A stretch of 33,725 nucleotides of DNA, taken from NCBI GenBank assembly GCA_903918595.1, contig CAIXFB010000389.1, forward strand, positions 1 through 33,725, given 5' to 3'. Within the stretch, counting starts at the first letter, position 1; each line of letters begins with the position of its first letter. Of this stretch, positions 9,582-18,923 are shown in pieces. Below the pieces are notes generated by a model that ran no database searches, was not told the DNA's origin, and worked only from the letters and a program-made list of their open reading frames with translations. The stretch comes from an uncultured Actinomycetes bacterium. Lineage in GTDB: Bacteria > Actinomycetota > Actinomycetes > S36-B12. The translations under genes and the position numbers were made by a program.

Positions 9582-10547
9582 ATGGCCAGACGCGGACGAC
9601 GAGCCCATCCTGAACCTCCCACGGATGCGGTGGAGGTGGGCTCTCGCCCACAAGGGGTCCTGCGCGAGGGTGATCTTGTGCAAATGACTGATCCGCGCCT
9701 GAACAAATACACCATCACTTTGCAGGCAGGTGCGAGCACGCACACACACCGCGGTCATATCGAGCACGACACCCTCATTGGCCTTCCTGATGGGAATGTG
9801 GTCATGTCGTCCCGAGAGGTGCCCTTCCTCGTCCTCAGGCCGATGCTCGACGACTACGTATTGGGGATGCCTCGCGAGGCAGCCGTGGTGTACCCCAAGG
9901 ATGCCGTCCGCATCGCAGGTTTGGCGGGGGCCCAAGCTGGAGCGAGGATCATTGAGGCTGGGGCGGGCTCTGGCTCGCTTTCCTGCTATTTGCTCTCTGG
10001 AGTGGGCACGAGCGGTGCACTCATGAGCATCGAAAGGCGATCCGATTTCGCGGAGGTCGCAGCACAGAATGTTCGACGATGGTTTGGTGGGTTCCCTACG
10101 AATTGGACCATCACCACGGGTGACTTTAATGACGAGGCTCCCGCAGACCACTCCTGGGACGGCGTCGTTCTGGACATGCTGGCACCGTGGGAGTGCCTCG
10201 AGGCCGCTCACCTGAGTTTGCGTCCCGGAGGTGCCCTCGTGGGCTATGTGGCAACGGCCACCCAACTTTCCACCCTGGTGGAAAGTCTCCGAGTCCACGA
10301 CAAATGGATTGAGCCGAGAGCAGAGGAACTCATGCTGCGCACGTGGCACCTCGATGGGTTGTCGGTCCGCCCGGATCACAAAATGAACGGTCATACCGGG
10401 TTCTTGGTCGCCACGCGAGCCCTCTCGGCGGGTATATCGGCCCCTCGCCGGGCTCGACGGCCCGCACCCACCGCATACGGCGCCGACTACGACGGACCGC
10501 GCGCAGAGGGGTCTGTCCCTCCTGCCGATTCCGACATTTCGGGTTAG
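9582..10547 (+). CDS. trmI: tRNA (adenine(58)-N(1))-methyltransferase TrmI
   Basis: Rossmann SAM motif EAGAGSGSLSCYLLSGVG, GVVLDMLAPWECLEAA, and typical position directly upstream of arc/mpa. Confidence 0.92.
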   Translation: MARRGRRAHPEPPTDAVEVGSRPQGVLREGDLVQMTDPRLNKYTITLQAGASTHTHRGHIEHDTLIGLPDGNVVMSSREVPFLVLRPMLDDYVLGMPREAAVVYPKDAVRIAGLAGAQAGARIIEAGAGSGSLSCYLLSGVGTSGALMSIERRSDFAEVAAQNVRRWFGGFPTNWTITTGDFNDEAPADHSWDGVVLDMLAPWECLEAAHLSLRPGGALVGYVATATQLSTLVESLRVHDKWIEPRAEELMLRTWHLDGLSVRPDHKMNGHTGFLVATRALSAGISAPRRARRPAPTAYGADYDGPRAEGSVPPADSDISG

Positions 10548-10550
10548 AGT
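10545..10550 (+). promoter_or_regulatory. putative -10 element TAGAGT for arc (leadered; includes trmI stop codon TAG)
   Basis: TAGAGT ~37 nt upstream of the arc GTG, with SD GGAGGT between. Confidence 0.4.
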
Positions 10551-10559
10551 CAACGTTGA
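10550..10559. repeat. 10-bp perfect palindrome TCAACGTTGA upstream of arc
   Basis: Self-reverse-complementary, overlaps the predicted arc transcription start. Confidence 0.6.
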
Positions 10560-10587
10560 GTGTTCCCCTTAGTCACCGGAGGTAAGC

Positions 10588-12237
10588 GTGTCCGAGACAG
10601 GTGCGTCAGTAAACGGTGATTCAAGCGCTGCAGGCGACCTGCAAGCCGAACTTGCTGCTCAACGTGATCACAACGAGCGGTTGATCTCTACCCTGCGTGA
10701 TGCGCGTGAGCAGATCGTTACGTTGAAGGCTGAAGTAGATCGTCTAGCCGAACCACCAAGTGGCTACGGAACACTTCTGACCCGACTTGACGATGGAAGT
10801 GTCGACATCATGGCGTCGGGCAAGAAGTTGCGTGTCTCGGTGAGTCCAGCCGTCGACGTCATTTCACTCACACCTGGCCGCGAGGTCATGCTGAACGAAA
10901 CCATGAACATCATCGGTGTTCGCGAATATGAGGACGTTGGAGAAATCGTCACCCTCAAGGAGCGGCTCGGGCCTGACCGCGCGTTGGTGTTGGCTCACTC
11001 GGACGAGGAGCGTGTGGTGCGGTTGGCCACGTCACTTCAAGATGAGATTCTTCGGGCAGGGGATTCGCTCCTTTGCGATACGCGCAGTTCCTATGTCATG
11101 GAAAAGGTCCCCAAAGCCGAAGTTGAAGAACTGGTCCTTGAAGAGGTTCCAGATATCGACTACTCGCAGATAGGTGGCCTGCGGGACCAAATCGAGTCCA
11201 TTCGCGATGCTGTTGAGATGCCGTTCTTGCACGCAGATCTTTTTGCCGAACACAAACTCAAGGCGCCCAAGGGAATTCTCTTGTATGGCCCTCCGGGTTG
11301 CGGGAAAACCCTCATTGCCAAAGCGGTCGCTAATTCTCTCGCCAAGAAGGTTGCGGAGAAAACAGGAAAGGATGAGGCTCGATCCTTCTTCCTCAATATC
11401 AAGGGACCAGAACTGCTCAATAAGTACGTTGGTGAGACCGAACGCCACATCCGTCTGGTGTTTCAAAGGGCGCGTGAGAAAGCGTCAGAGGGCACTCCTG
11501 TGATCGTGTTCTTTGATGAGATGGATTCACTTTTCAGAACTCGTGGTACAGGTGTCAGCAGTGATGTTGAGAACACCATCGTTCCTCAATTGCTGAGTGA
11601 GATCGATGGGGTCGAATCACTGGAGAATGTGATTGTGATTGGCGCCTCGAATCGCGAGGACATGATCGACCCCGCAATCCTGAGGCCTGGCCGTCTCGAT
11701 GTGAAGATCAAAATCGAAAGGCCTGATGCTGAGGCGGCGCGTGAGATTCTTGGTAAGTATCTGATTGCTGAATTACCACTCCATCAAGATGATCTTGCTG
11801 AGAATGGCGATAACCGCGAAGCGACAGTGCAGTCAATGATTCAGGTGGCGGTCGAGCGCATGTATTCCGAATCGGAAGACAACAGATTCCTCGAAGTGAC
11901 ATATGCCAATGGAGATAAAGAGATTCTGTATTTCAAAGACTTCAATTCGGGTGCGATGTTGGAAAATATCGTGTCAAGGGCCAAGAAATCGGCAATCAAG
12001 GATTTTCTGGCAACTGGCGACCGAGGGATTCGGGTTCAACATCTTCTTGATGCTTGCGTCGATGAGTTCAGGGAGAACGAGGATCTTCCGAACACCACGA
12101 ACCCGGATGACTGGGCTCGAATTTCAGGCAAGAAGGGCGAACGGATCATTTTCATCAGGACCTTGATCAGGGGCAAGAAGGGTGCAGAGCCCGGTCGCTC
12201 GATTGATACTGCAAGCCACACTGGTCAGTACCTGTAG
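10588..12237 (+). CDS. arc: proteasome-associated AAA+ ATPase ARC/Mpa
   Basis: N-terminal coiled coil, OB domains, Walker [10 protein letters not shown], Walker [14 protein letters not shown]-terminal GQYL proteasome-docking tail. GTG start preceded by SD-like GGAGGT. Confidence 0.97.
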   Translation: MSETGASVNGDSSAAGDLQAELAAQRDHNERLISTLRDAREQIVTLKAEVDRLAEPPSGYGTLLTRLDDGSVDIMASGKKLRVSVSPAVDVISLTPGREVMLNETMNIIGVREYEDVGEIVTLKERLGPDRALVLAHSDEERVVRLATSLQDEILRAGDSLLCDTRSSYVMEKVPKAEVEELVLEEVPDIDYSQIGGLRDQIESIRDAVEMPFLHADLFAEHKLKAPKGILLYGPPGCGKTLIAKAVANSLAKKVAEKTGKDEARSFFLNIKGPELLNKYVGETERHIRLVFQRAREKASEGTPVIVFFDEMDSLFRTRGTGVSSDVENTIVPQLLSEIDGVESLENVIVIGASNREDMIDPAILRPGRLDVKIKIERPDAEAAREILGKYLIAELPLHQDDLAENGDNREATVQSMIQVAVERMYSESEDNRFLEVTYANGDKEILYFKDFNSGAMLENIVSRAKKSAIKDFLATGDRGIRVQHLLDACVDEFRENEDLPNTTNPDDWARISGKKGERIIFIRTLIRGKKGAEPGRSIDTASHTGQYL

Positions 12238-12242
12238 CCCCA

Positions 12243-13763
12243 ATGAGTGTTCACCGCATTATGGGCATCGAGACGGAATACGGAATCTCGACGCCGTCGG
12301 ATCCAACGATGAATCCCATGGTGGCATCGACGCACATTGTTAATGCCTATGCGCAACTGGTCGCCTCGCCTCAGTCAACTCACCAGCGTTGGGATTACGC
12401 GGTCGAATCCCCATTGCGAGATGCCCGAGGCTTTGATCAGTCTCGTGCAGAAGCAGATCCGAGCCAACTGACAGACGATGATTTAGGGCTTGCCAATGTC
12501 ATCTTGACTAACGGCGCCAGGCTCTATGTGGATCATGCCCATCCGGAGTACTCAAGCCCAGAAGTCACCAATCCGCGTGATGCTGTTCTCTGGGATCGGG
12601 CTGGAGAGGTGGTGATGGAGCGTGCGGCTGCAGCGACCTCTCTCGTGATGGGAGGCCAGCAGATCCTCTTGTACAAGAACAACACAGACAACAAAGGTGC
12701 GTCGTACGGTTGTCACGAGAACTACCTCATGAAGAGGAGCACGCCCTTCGCAGACATCGTGAAGTATCTGATTCCATTTTTCATCACGCGCCAGATTTTT
12801 ACAGGATCTGGAAGACTGGGTGTCGGCCAAGATGGAGCATCAAAGGTTTTTCAACTGAGTCAGCGCGCTGACTTCTTTGAAGTGGAAGTAGGCCTGGAAA
12901 CCACACTCAAACGTCCGATCATCAATACGCGAGACGAGCCACACGCGGATCCAGAGAAGTATCGCAGGTTGCATGTCATCGTCGGTGATGCGAATTTATC
13001 TGAAGTTGCCACCTATCTGAAAATGGGAACTACCTCAATTGTCCTCGCAATGATCGAAGAGGGTGCCCTTGCCGATTGCGATCTGATGCCATCGGATCCG
13101 GTTCGCGAGATGCATCGAGTTTCTCACGACGTCACATTGAGCAACAGATTGCTTCTGAATTCGGGCGAGGAATTGACCGCCCTCGAGATTCAATACGAAT
13201 TGCTTGGTCGTGCCGAGAAGTTTTGTTCGGAACGGCCAGATTATGACGTTGATGTGATGACCAAGGATGTTCTTGAAAGGTGGCGCCTCGTCCTCGACCA
13301 ACTCAGTATGGATCCGAAGCTCGCAGCAAAATCTGTGGATTGGGTAGCAAAGTACGCACTCATGACCGGATACATCAACCGCGATGCGCTTACCTGGGAT
13401 GATCCACGGCTCCAGCTGATTGACCTGCAGTACTCCGATCTCCGGCCGGGCAAAGGCTTGGCCAAGAAGTTGATCGCCGCTGGGCGCTTGGACAAGATCG
13501 TTGAGGAGTCTGAAGTGGTGGATGCAGTCGGGCATCCCCCAACGAACACGCGAGCCTATTTCCGGGGGGAATGCATGCGCCGATTCCCGGAATCCGTAGC
13601 GGCAGCCTCGTGGGATTCGATTGTTTTTGACCTCGATGGGCACGAAGCTCTGCTTCGGGTGCCCACGCTAGAACCCACTCGCGGAACAAAGGAGCATGTT
13701 GGCGCACTTCTCGACGTTTGCGCCAGCGCTGAAGCACTCGTTGCGGCCCTCGTGGCAGATTGA
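12243..13763 (+). CDS. dop: Pup deamidase/depupylase
   Basis: [65 protein letters not shown]; lies between arc and pup. Confidence 0.97.
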   Translation: MSVHRIMGIETEYGISTPSDPTMNPMVASTHIVNAYAQLVASPQSTHQRWDYAVESPLRDARGFDQSRAEADPSQLTDDDLGLANVILTNGARLYVDHAHPEYSSPEVTNPRDAVLWDRAGEVVMERAAAATSLVMGGQQILLYKNNTDNKGASYGCHENYLMKRSTPFADIVKYLIPFFITRQIFTGSGRLGVGQDGASKVFQLSQRADFFEVEVGLETTLKRPIINTRDEPHADPEKYRRLHVIVGDANLSEVATYLKMGTTSIVLAMIEEGALADCDLMPSDPVREMHRVSHDVTLSNRLLLNSGEELTALEIQYELLGRAEKFCSERPDYDVDVMTKDVLERWRLVLDQLSMDPKLAAKSVDWVAKYALMTGYINRDALTWDDPRLQLIDLQYSDLRPGKGLAKKLIAAGRLDKIVEESEVVDAVGHPPTNTRAYFRGECMRRFPESVAAASWDSIVFDLDGHEALLRVPTLEPTRGTKEHVGALLDVCASAEALVAALVAD

Positions 13764-13787
13764 CGCGCTATGTATGTCAGTTCAGGT

Positions 13788-13793
13788 TAATCT
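13788..13793 (+). promoter_or_regulatory. putative -10 element TAATCT for leaderless pup
   Basis: TAATCT-aggggc-ATG (N6) in the 36-bp dop-pup gap. Confidence 0.6.
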
Positions 13794-13799
13794 AGGGGC

Positions 13800-14009
13800 A
13801 TGCCTAGCCAGGAGAAAGCCGACGCGCGCGCCCGTAGCACTTCGCAGCAGTCTGAGGATGATGAAGTCTCTGGCAAAGCAGCGTCCCAGGAGGTAGCGCC
13901 TTCGGAGGTCGACGCTGATGTTGATGCGATCTTGGCGGAAATCGACGAGGTCTTAGAAGTCAACGCTGAAGATTTTGTGAAGTCCTTCATCCAGAAGGGC
14001 GGACAATGA
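13800..14009 (+). CDS. pup: prokaryotic ubiquitin-like protein Pup
   Basis: 69 aa, disordered acidic N-terminus, conserved C-terminus [29 protein letters not shown] ending in GGQ (Dop-dependent deamidation type). Confidence 0.97.
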   Translation: MPSQEKADARARSTSQQSEDDEVSGKAASQEVAPSEVDADVDAILAEIDEVLEVNAEDFVKSFIQKGGQ

Positions 14010-14863
14010 TTCCGTCGTCTTCAGGTGGGGTCGATCTCAATATCGCTCTTTCCGCTCCGCGGCATGCCTCGTTCTCTGACTTCCTGCTTCGGGTCAGTGG
14101 GTCGATGGGCGTTGATGTACCGCTGAACTCTCACACACCAATGGTTGATGTCTTGCATGGCACAACCATCGTGGGTCTGCAATGCGCCGGTGGCATGGTG
14201 ATGGCTGGTGATCGCAGGGCCACGATGGGAAACTTCATTGCGCAGCGCGATATCGAAAAGGTGTTCGCAGCCGATAGCCATTCTGTTGTAGGGATTGCCG
14301 GTACTGCAGGCTTAGCTGTTGAATTGGTCCGGCTGTTTCAAGTTGAATTGGAACACTACGAAAAGATCGAAGGGGTCTCTTTGTCACTCGATGGCAAAGC
14401 GAATCGACTCGCAACGATGCTTCGTGGGAACTTGGGTATGGCCATGCAAGGTCTGGCGGTGGTACCCCTCTTTGGTGGTTATGACCTAGCCAAAGAGAAA
14501 GGACGGCTCTTTTCATATGACGTCACGGGTGGGCGTTATGAGGAGCACGATTTCTATGCGGTCGGCTCGGGGAGCACCTTTGCGCGCGGTTCCTTGAAAA
14601 AACTCTTTGCTCGCGGAGCATCTGAGACTGACGCTGTTCAGGCCGCATTGGAGTCCCTGTATGACGCGGCTGATGACGACAGCGCCACCGGCGGCCCCGA
14701 TCTCAATCGCAGAATCTTTCCAGTGGTGGCAGTAGCGAGTGCTGATGGAGTTCGAATCCTTGATGAAAGTGAAGTCGAGGATCAAGTCCGGCGTTTGGTT
14801 GAGCGTCGCCATGTGCGCCCAGATGGCCCATTCGCGCCCAACGATGGCGGGGCCACCTCATGA
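14006..14863 (+). CDS. prcB: 20S proteasome beta subunit
   Basis: [26 protein letters not shown]: propeptide of 52 aa then catalytic Thr53. ATGA overlap with pup. Confidence 0.97.
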   Translation: MIPSSSGGVDLNIALSAPRHASFSDFLLRVSGSMGVDVPLNSHTPMVDVLHGTTIVGLQCAGGMVMAGDRRATMGNFIAQRDIEKVFAADSHSVVGIAGTAGLAVELVRLFQVELEHYEKIEGVSLSLDGKANRLATMLRGNLGMAMQGLAVVPLFGGYDLAKEKGRLFSYDVTGGRYEEHDFYAVGSGSTFARGSLKKLFARGASETDAVQAALESLYDAADDDSATGGPDLNRRIFPVVAVASADGVRILDESEVEDQVRRLVERRHVRPDGPFAPNDGGATS

Positions 14864-15552
14864 GCATGCCATTTTACGTTTCGCCAGAACAGGTGATGAA
14901 AGATAAGGCCGATTTTGCCCGAAAGGGGATTGCTCGGGGAAGAAGTGTTGTAGTTATTCAGTATGGGTCGGGCATCCTTTTTGTAGCCGAAAACCCGTCA
15001 AGGGCCTTGCACAAGATTAGCGAAATTTATGACCGGATTGGATTTGCTGCTGTTGGCAAATACAACGAATTCGAAAATCTGCGAGTTGCGGGTGTGCGTC
15101 TTGCCGATCTTCGTGGATACGCATACGACCGCACAGATGTCACGGGTAGAAGTTTGGCAAACGCCTATGCACAAACCTTAGGAACAATCTTCACTGAGAC
15201 CGCCAAGCCGTATGAGGTCGAGATTGTCGTCGCTGAATTGGGTGTCGATGAGGCCACTGATCAGATATATCGGCTGACGTTTGATGGGTCAGTTGCTGAT
15301 GAGCATGGATATGTTGCAATGGGCGGGTCAGCTGAAGCCATCGAAGGGGCGCTATCCGAGGTTTGGAAGTCCGGTCAGAGTGAATTCGAAAGCCTCACCC
15401 AGGCCGTTCATGTGCTTTCCCATCACGCCCTTGATGAGGTACGCACCCTTTCGGGCCGTGATCTGGAAGTGGCCGTTTTAGATCGAAACCGGTCAAGGCG
15501 AACCTTCAGAAGACTCGAAACGGCTGAGATCGATCGTGTTCTCGCAGGCTGA
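14860..15552 (+). CDS. prcA: 20S proteasome alpha subunit
   Basis: [45 protein letters not shown]..., typical actinobacterial PrcA. ATGA overlap with prcB. Confidence 0.96.
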   Translation: MSMPFYVSPEQVMKDKADFARKGIARGRSVVVIQYGSGILFVAENPSRALHKISEIYDRIGFAAVGKYNEFENLRVAGVRLADLRGYAYDRTDVTGRSLANAYAQTLGTIFTETAKPYEVEIVVAELGVDEATDQIYRLTFDGSVADEHGYVAMGGSAEAIEGALSEVWKSGQSEFESLTQAVHVLSHHALDEVRTLSGRDLEVAVLDRNRSRRTFRRLETAEIDRVLAG

Positions 15553-15568
15553 AAGTCTCGTTTCGGCT

Positions 15569-15574
15569 TAGAGT
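15569..15574 (+). promoter_or_regulatory. putative -10 element TAGAGT for leaderless pafA
   Basis: TAGAGT-gaagcg-ATG (N6) in the prcA-pafA gap. Confidence 0.6.
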
Positions 15575-15580
15575 GAAGCG

Positions 15581-16945
15581 ATGGACCGACGGATATTCGG
15601 GATCGAGACCGAGTATGGGGTGACCTGCACCTTCAAGGGGCAGCGTCGACTGAGCCCTGATGAGGTGGCGCGCTACCTGTTCCGTCGGGTCGTGTCGTGG
15701 GGGAGAAGTAGCAATGTCTTCCTCCGGAACGGGTCCCGTCTGTACCTAGATGTTGGAAGCCACCCTGAATACGCAACGGCAGAGTGCGACGACATTCCCA
15801 CATTGTTGGCCCACGACCGAGCCGGCGAGAGGATCCTTGAAGGTCTATGTGTCGATGCGGAAGAACGTTTGGCCGAAGAGGGCATTCAAGGAGATGTGTA
15901 CCTGTTCAAGAACAACACTGATTCGGCGGGAAACTCCTACGGGTGTCACGAGAACTACCTTGTCGATCGAGCAGGGGATTTCACCCGCCTCGCAGACGGT
16001 TTCATTCCTTTTTTGATCTCTCGCCAGATTCTGGTCGGCGCCGGGAAGGTCCTGCAAACACCTCGAGGTGCGGTGTATTGCGTCTCCCAGCGCGCAGACC
16101 ACATCTGGGAAGGTGTTTCGAGTGCAACCACACGCTCGCGGCCCATCATCAATACGCGCGATGAACCACATGCGGATGCTGATCTGTACCGCCGACTTCA
16201 TGTAATTGTCGGTGATAGCAACATGAGCGAGACGACCAATTTGCTCAAAGTTGGCTCAGCAGATCTCGTTCTGCGAATGCTCGAAGCGGGGGTTACCCTT
16301 CGCGATCTCTCATTGGAGAATCCGATCAGAGCGATCCGAGAAATAAGTCATGACGTAACGGGATCAGTCCAAGTGAAGTTGGCAAATGGGCGTGAACTTT
16401 CCGCCCTGGAGATGCAGGCTGAGTACTTTGAGAAAGCCAACGATTTTGCGCAAAGACGCGGGCTGACTGAGGATTCGACAATCAGAAGGGTGCTTGAGCT
16501 TTGGGGACGTTCGATCAAAGCGATCGAAAGTCAGGATTTCTCCCTGATCGATCGAGAGATTGATTGGGTCATCAAGCGGTCAATCATTGAGCGCTACATG
16601 GCAAAGCACGATCTCCCGTTGTCCTCGCCCAGGATCGCCCAGCTCGATATGGCGTATCACGATGTCAATCGGAAGCGGGGAATCTTCTATTTGCTCGAGT
16701 CTCGCGGCCTGGTCGAGCGGGTCATCAACGACATCGACATTCTTCGGGCCAAAATGGAGCCTCCACAGACTACAAGGGCGAAGTTGCGTGGGGATTTTGT
16801 GAAGAGGGCAATGGAGTGCAAGCGGGACTTCACTGTTGATTGGGTTCACCTCAAACTGAATGACCAGGCACAGCGCACGGTGTTGTGCAAAGACCCTTTC
16901 CTCGCCGTGGATGAGCGTGTCGAGCGCCTCATCGCCAGCATGTGA
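15581..16945 (+). CDS. pafA: Pup-protein ligase
   Basis: [70 protein letters not shown]; paralogous to dop. Confidence 0.97.
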   Translation: MDRRIFGIETEYGVTCTFKGQRRLSPDEVARYLFRRVVSWGRSSNVFLRNGSRLYLDVGSHPEYATAECDDIPTLLAHDRAGERILEGLCVDAEERLAEEGIQGDVYLFKNNTDSAGNSYGCHENYLVDRAGDFTRLADGFIPFLISRQILVGAGKVLQTPRGAVYCVSQRADHIWEGVSSATTRSRPIINTRDEPHADADLYRRLHVIVGDSNMSETTNLLKVGSADLVLRMLEAGVTLRDLSLENPIRAIREISHDVTGSVQVKLANGRELSALEMQAEYFEKANDFAQRRGLTEDSTIRRVLELWGRSIKAIESQDFSLIDREIDWVIKRSIIERYMAKHDLPLSSPRIAQLDMAYHDVNRKRGIFYLLESRGLVERVINDIDILRAKMEPPQTTRAKLRGDFVKRAMECKRDFTVDWVHLKLNDQAQRTVLCKDPFLAVDERVERLIASM

Positions 16946-16957
16946 CGCTGTATTGCA

Positions 16958-16963
16958 TAGGCT
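16958..16963 (+). promoter_or_regulatory. putative -10 element TAGGCT for leaderless FKBP lipoprotein gene
   Basis: TAGGCT-tgctgg-GTG (N6). Confidence 0.6.
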
Positions 16964-16969
16964 TGCTGG

Positions 16970-17560
16970 GTGAAGATGACCGTAAAGCTTATTCCAGCTC
17001 TGGCTGTAGGTGTGCTTGTTCTGGCTGCCTGCTCCGGACCCGAAGAGCCTGCAACATCGGCTGATGCGCCCCTCGGCGGTGCCTACCTCGCGAGTGATTG
17101 CGCTATTCAAGGAGCACCCACTGAGGTGGTGGATCCCCCGGCGGGGGCCACGGCACCGGGCGTAGTGGTCGCCGATGGAGGCGAGGGCATTCCCGTCGTC
17201 TACGTTGCAGCCGATGCGGCGCCCGCCACGGAGTTGCAGGTTGTGACCATACGCCCCGGAAATGGGCCGAGTGCAGCGCTCGGCGACAACATCACGGTCA
17301 ACTATTGCGGAGTCGGGCTTTCGACCGGCACGTTATTTGATTCTTCGTGGATGCGGGGAGAACCTGCAACATTCCCTCTGGTTGAGGGCGGTTTGATCGC
17401 TGGTTGGACACAGGGGGTGCCCGGCATGCAGTTGGGTGAACAGTCCCTGCTCGTTATCCCCAGTGAATTGGCCTACGGTTCCAACCCACCTCCGGGCATT
17501 GAGCCGGATGAAAGTTTGGTTTTTGTTGTAGAGCTACTCGACATCAATGGAGAGGGATAA
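16970..17560 (+). CDS. FKBP-type peptidyl-prolyl cis-trans isomerase, predicted lipoprotein
   Basis: Signal peptide MKMTVKLIPALAVGVLVLAAC with lipobox LAAC; FKBP core ITVNYCGVGLSTGTLFDSSW...GLIAGWTQGVPGMQLGEQSLLVIPSELAYGSNPPP. Confidence 0.92.
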   Translation: MKMTVKLIPALAVGVLVLAACSGPEEPATSADAPLGGAYLASDCAIQGAPTEVVDPPAGATAPGVVVADGGEGIPVVYVAADAAPATELQVVTIRPGNGPSAALGDNITVNYCGVGLSTGTLFDSSWMRGEPATFPLVEGGLIAGWTQGVPGMQLGEQSLLVIPSELAYGSNPPPGIEPDESLVFVVELLDINGEG

Positions 17561-17567
17561 ATCACCC

Positions 17568-17927
17568 ATGACTAAGCCAGTGATTGAATTCATTGAAGGC
17601 CCGGCGCCCGAGGAGTTGGTCATCACAGACCTCATCGTTGGAGATGGCGCCGAGGCCGTACCGGGTGGTCAAGTAGATGTGCATTACGTCGGGGTTGATT
17701 TTGAGACAGGTGAGCAGTTCGATGCTTCCTGGGATCGTGGCGCGTCAATATCGTTCCCTTTGTCGGGTTTAATCGCCGGCTGGCAAGAAGGTATTCCCGG
17801 AATGCGGGTGGGCGGACGTCGGCAGTTGGTGATTCCGCCGGAACTTGCCTACGGACCAGCCGGTGCTGGGCATCGCCTTTCTGGTCGGACCCTCGTCTTC
17901 ATCATTGATCTGCTGGGCGTTAAGTAG
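17568..17927 (+). CDS. FKBP-type peptidyl-prolyl cis-trans isomerase, predicted cytoplasmic
   Basis: VDVHYVGVDFETGEQFDASWDRG...GLIAGWQEGIPGMRVGGRRQLVIPPELAYG, no signal peptide. ATG at 17568 preferred over the ORF's 17547. Confidence 0.93.
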   Translation: MTKPVIEFIEGPAPEELVITDLIVGDGAEAVPGGQVDVHYVGVDFETGEQFDASWDRGASISFPLSGLIAGWQEGIPGMRVGGRRQLVIPPELAYGPAGAGHRLSGRTLVFIIDLLGVK

Positions 17928-17933
17928 TAGTTC

Positions 17934-18923
17934 GTGGCTGAGCGGATTGACCGATCCGAACGCCTTCTCAACCTCGTGGTTGCGATGCTTGGTACTGGCC
18001 GTGCTATTTCGCGGGCCGATATTCGTCGCGTGATCCCGGGTTACTTGACGACCGCCAGTGATGCTGCATTTGAGCGGATGTTTGAACGCGACAAGGATGA
18101 GTTGCGCTCGATGGGCATTCCGATCGAGACGGTCTGCGATGAATCAGGCGACGTTCTGGGGTACCGAATTGATCGTCAGGAGTTCGGCTACGTTGATGTG
18201 GAGTTTAGCTCGGCAGAGTTTCAGGTTCTTGGTGTAGCAGCCCAGGCCTGGGAGCAAGCAGCCTTGGGACCTCAAGCTCGAAATGCTTTGTTGAAATTGC
18301 GTCCGATTGTTGCTGACGATGCCGATCTGCCGAATATCTCCGTTTCCTTCGCTGCGCATTTGACTGCATCAGAGTCGGCTCTACTGCCACTGCTTAGTGC
18401 TGTGCGTGCCCAACATAAAGTTGTATTCCCTTATCGTGCACCTGGTGCGACGATTGATACCGAGCGCACCGTTGAACCGTGGGGTGTTCTCTGCAGATCA
18501 GGATTGTGGTACTTGATTGGATTTGATTGCGATCGATTGGCGCAACGAATATTCCGATTAGGACGGATTTCGGGGAAGTTAGTGGATACCAGTGTGCCTA
18601 GCGTGGAACCCCGGCCAGATCGCATGCAGCTCTTGAAGTTATTAAATGATTCCCTTGATGCGCTCACTGAAAACGCAGAAGTGGTGGCTGCACGAGTTGT
18701 CTTGGAAAGGCCCTATGGCGCGCAGCTTCTGCGGCACGCTCAATCAGTCAGTGATGGGGAAGTCGGATACCTGATTCTCGACATAACCGGATCGCGCCCT
18801 CACATCATGTCAGCGATCATTCGGGCGTTACCTCATGTAGAAGTTCTGTCTCCCGCAGATCTCATTCACGATGTTCGTCAACAGATCGAGGCTGTTGCAC
18901 GAGCGCACAGTGGGGCCTCATGA
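17934..18923 (+). CDS. pafB: WYL-domain transcriptional regulator PafB
   Basis: N-terminal HTH (ERLLNLVVAMLGTGRAISRADIRR), WYL domain GLWYLIGFD; position downstream of pafA and upstream of a second WYL-type gene. Confidence 0.9.
   Translation: MAERIDRSERLLNLVVAMLGTGRAISRADIRRVIPGYLTTASDAAFERMFERDKDELRSMGIPIETVCDESGDVLGYRIDRQEFGYVDVEFSSAEFQVLGVAAQAWEQAALGPQARNALLKLRPIVADDADLPNISVSFAAHLTASESALLPLLSAVRAQHKVVFPYRAPGATIDTERTVEPWGVLCRSGLWYLIGFDCDRLAQRIFRLGRISGKLVDTSVPSVEPRPDRMQLLKLLNDSLDALTENAEVVAARVVLERPYGAQLLRHAQSVSDGEVGYLILDITGSRPHIMSAIIRALPHVEVLSPADLIHDVRQQIEAVARAHSGAS

Noticed and set aside
9558-10553. 331-aa minus-strand ORF opposite trmI
   Set aside because: Shadow ORF: composition is H/R/G/C-rich with no recognisable motifs, and it is fully antisense to the well-supported TrmI.
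13764-13799. Canonical -35 (TTGACG at 13760-13765) for the pup promoter
   Set aside because: Spacing to TAATCT would be 22 bp, too long for a standard promoter; only the -10 is supported.
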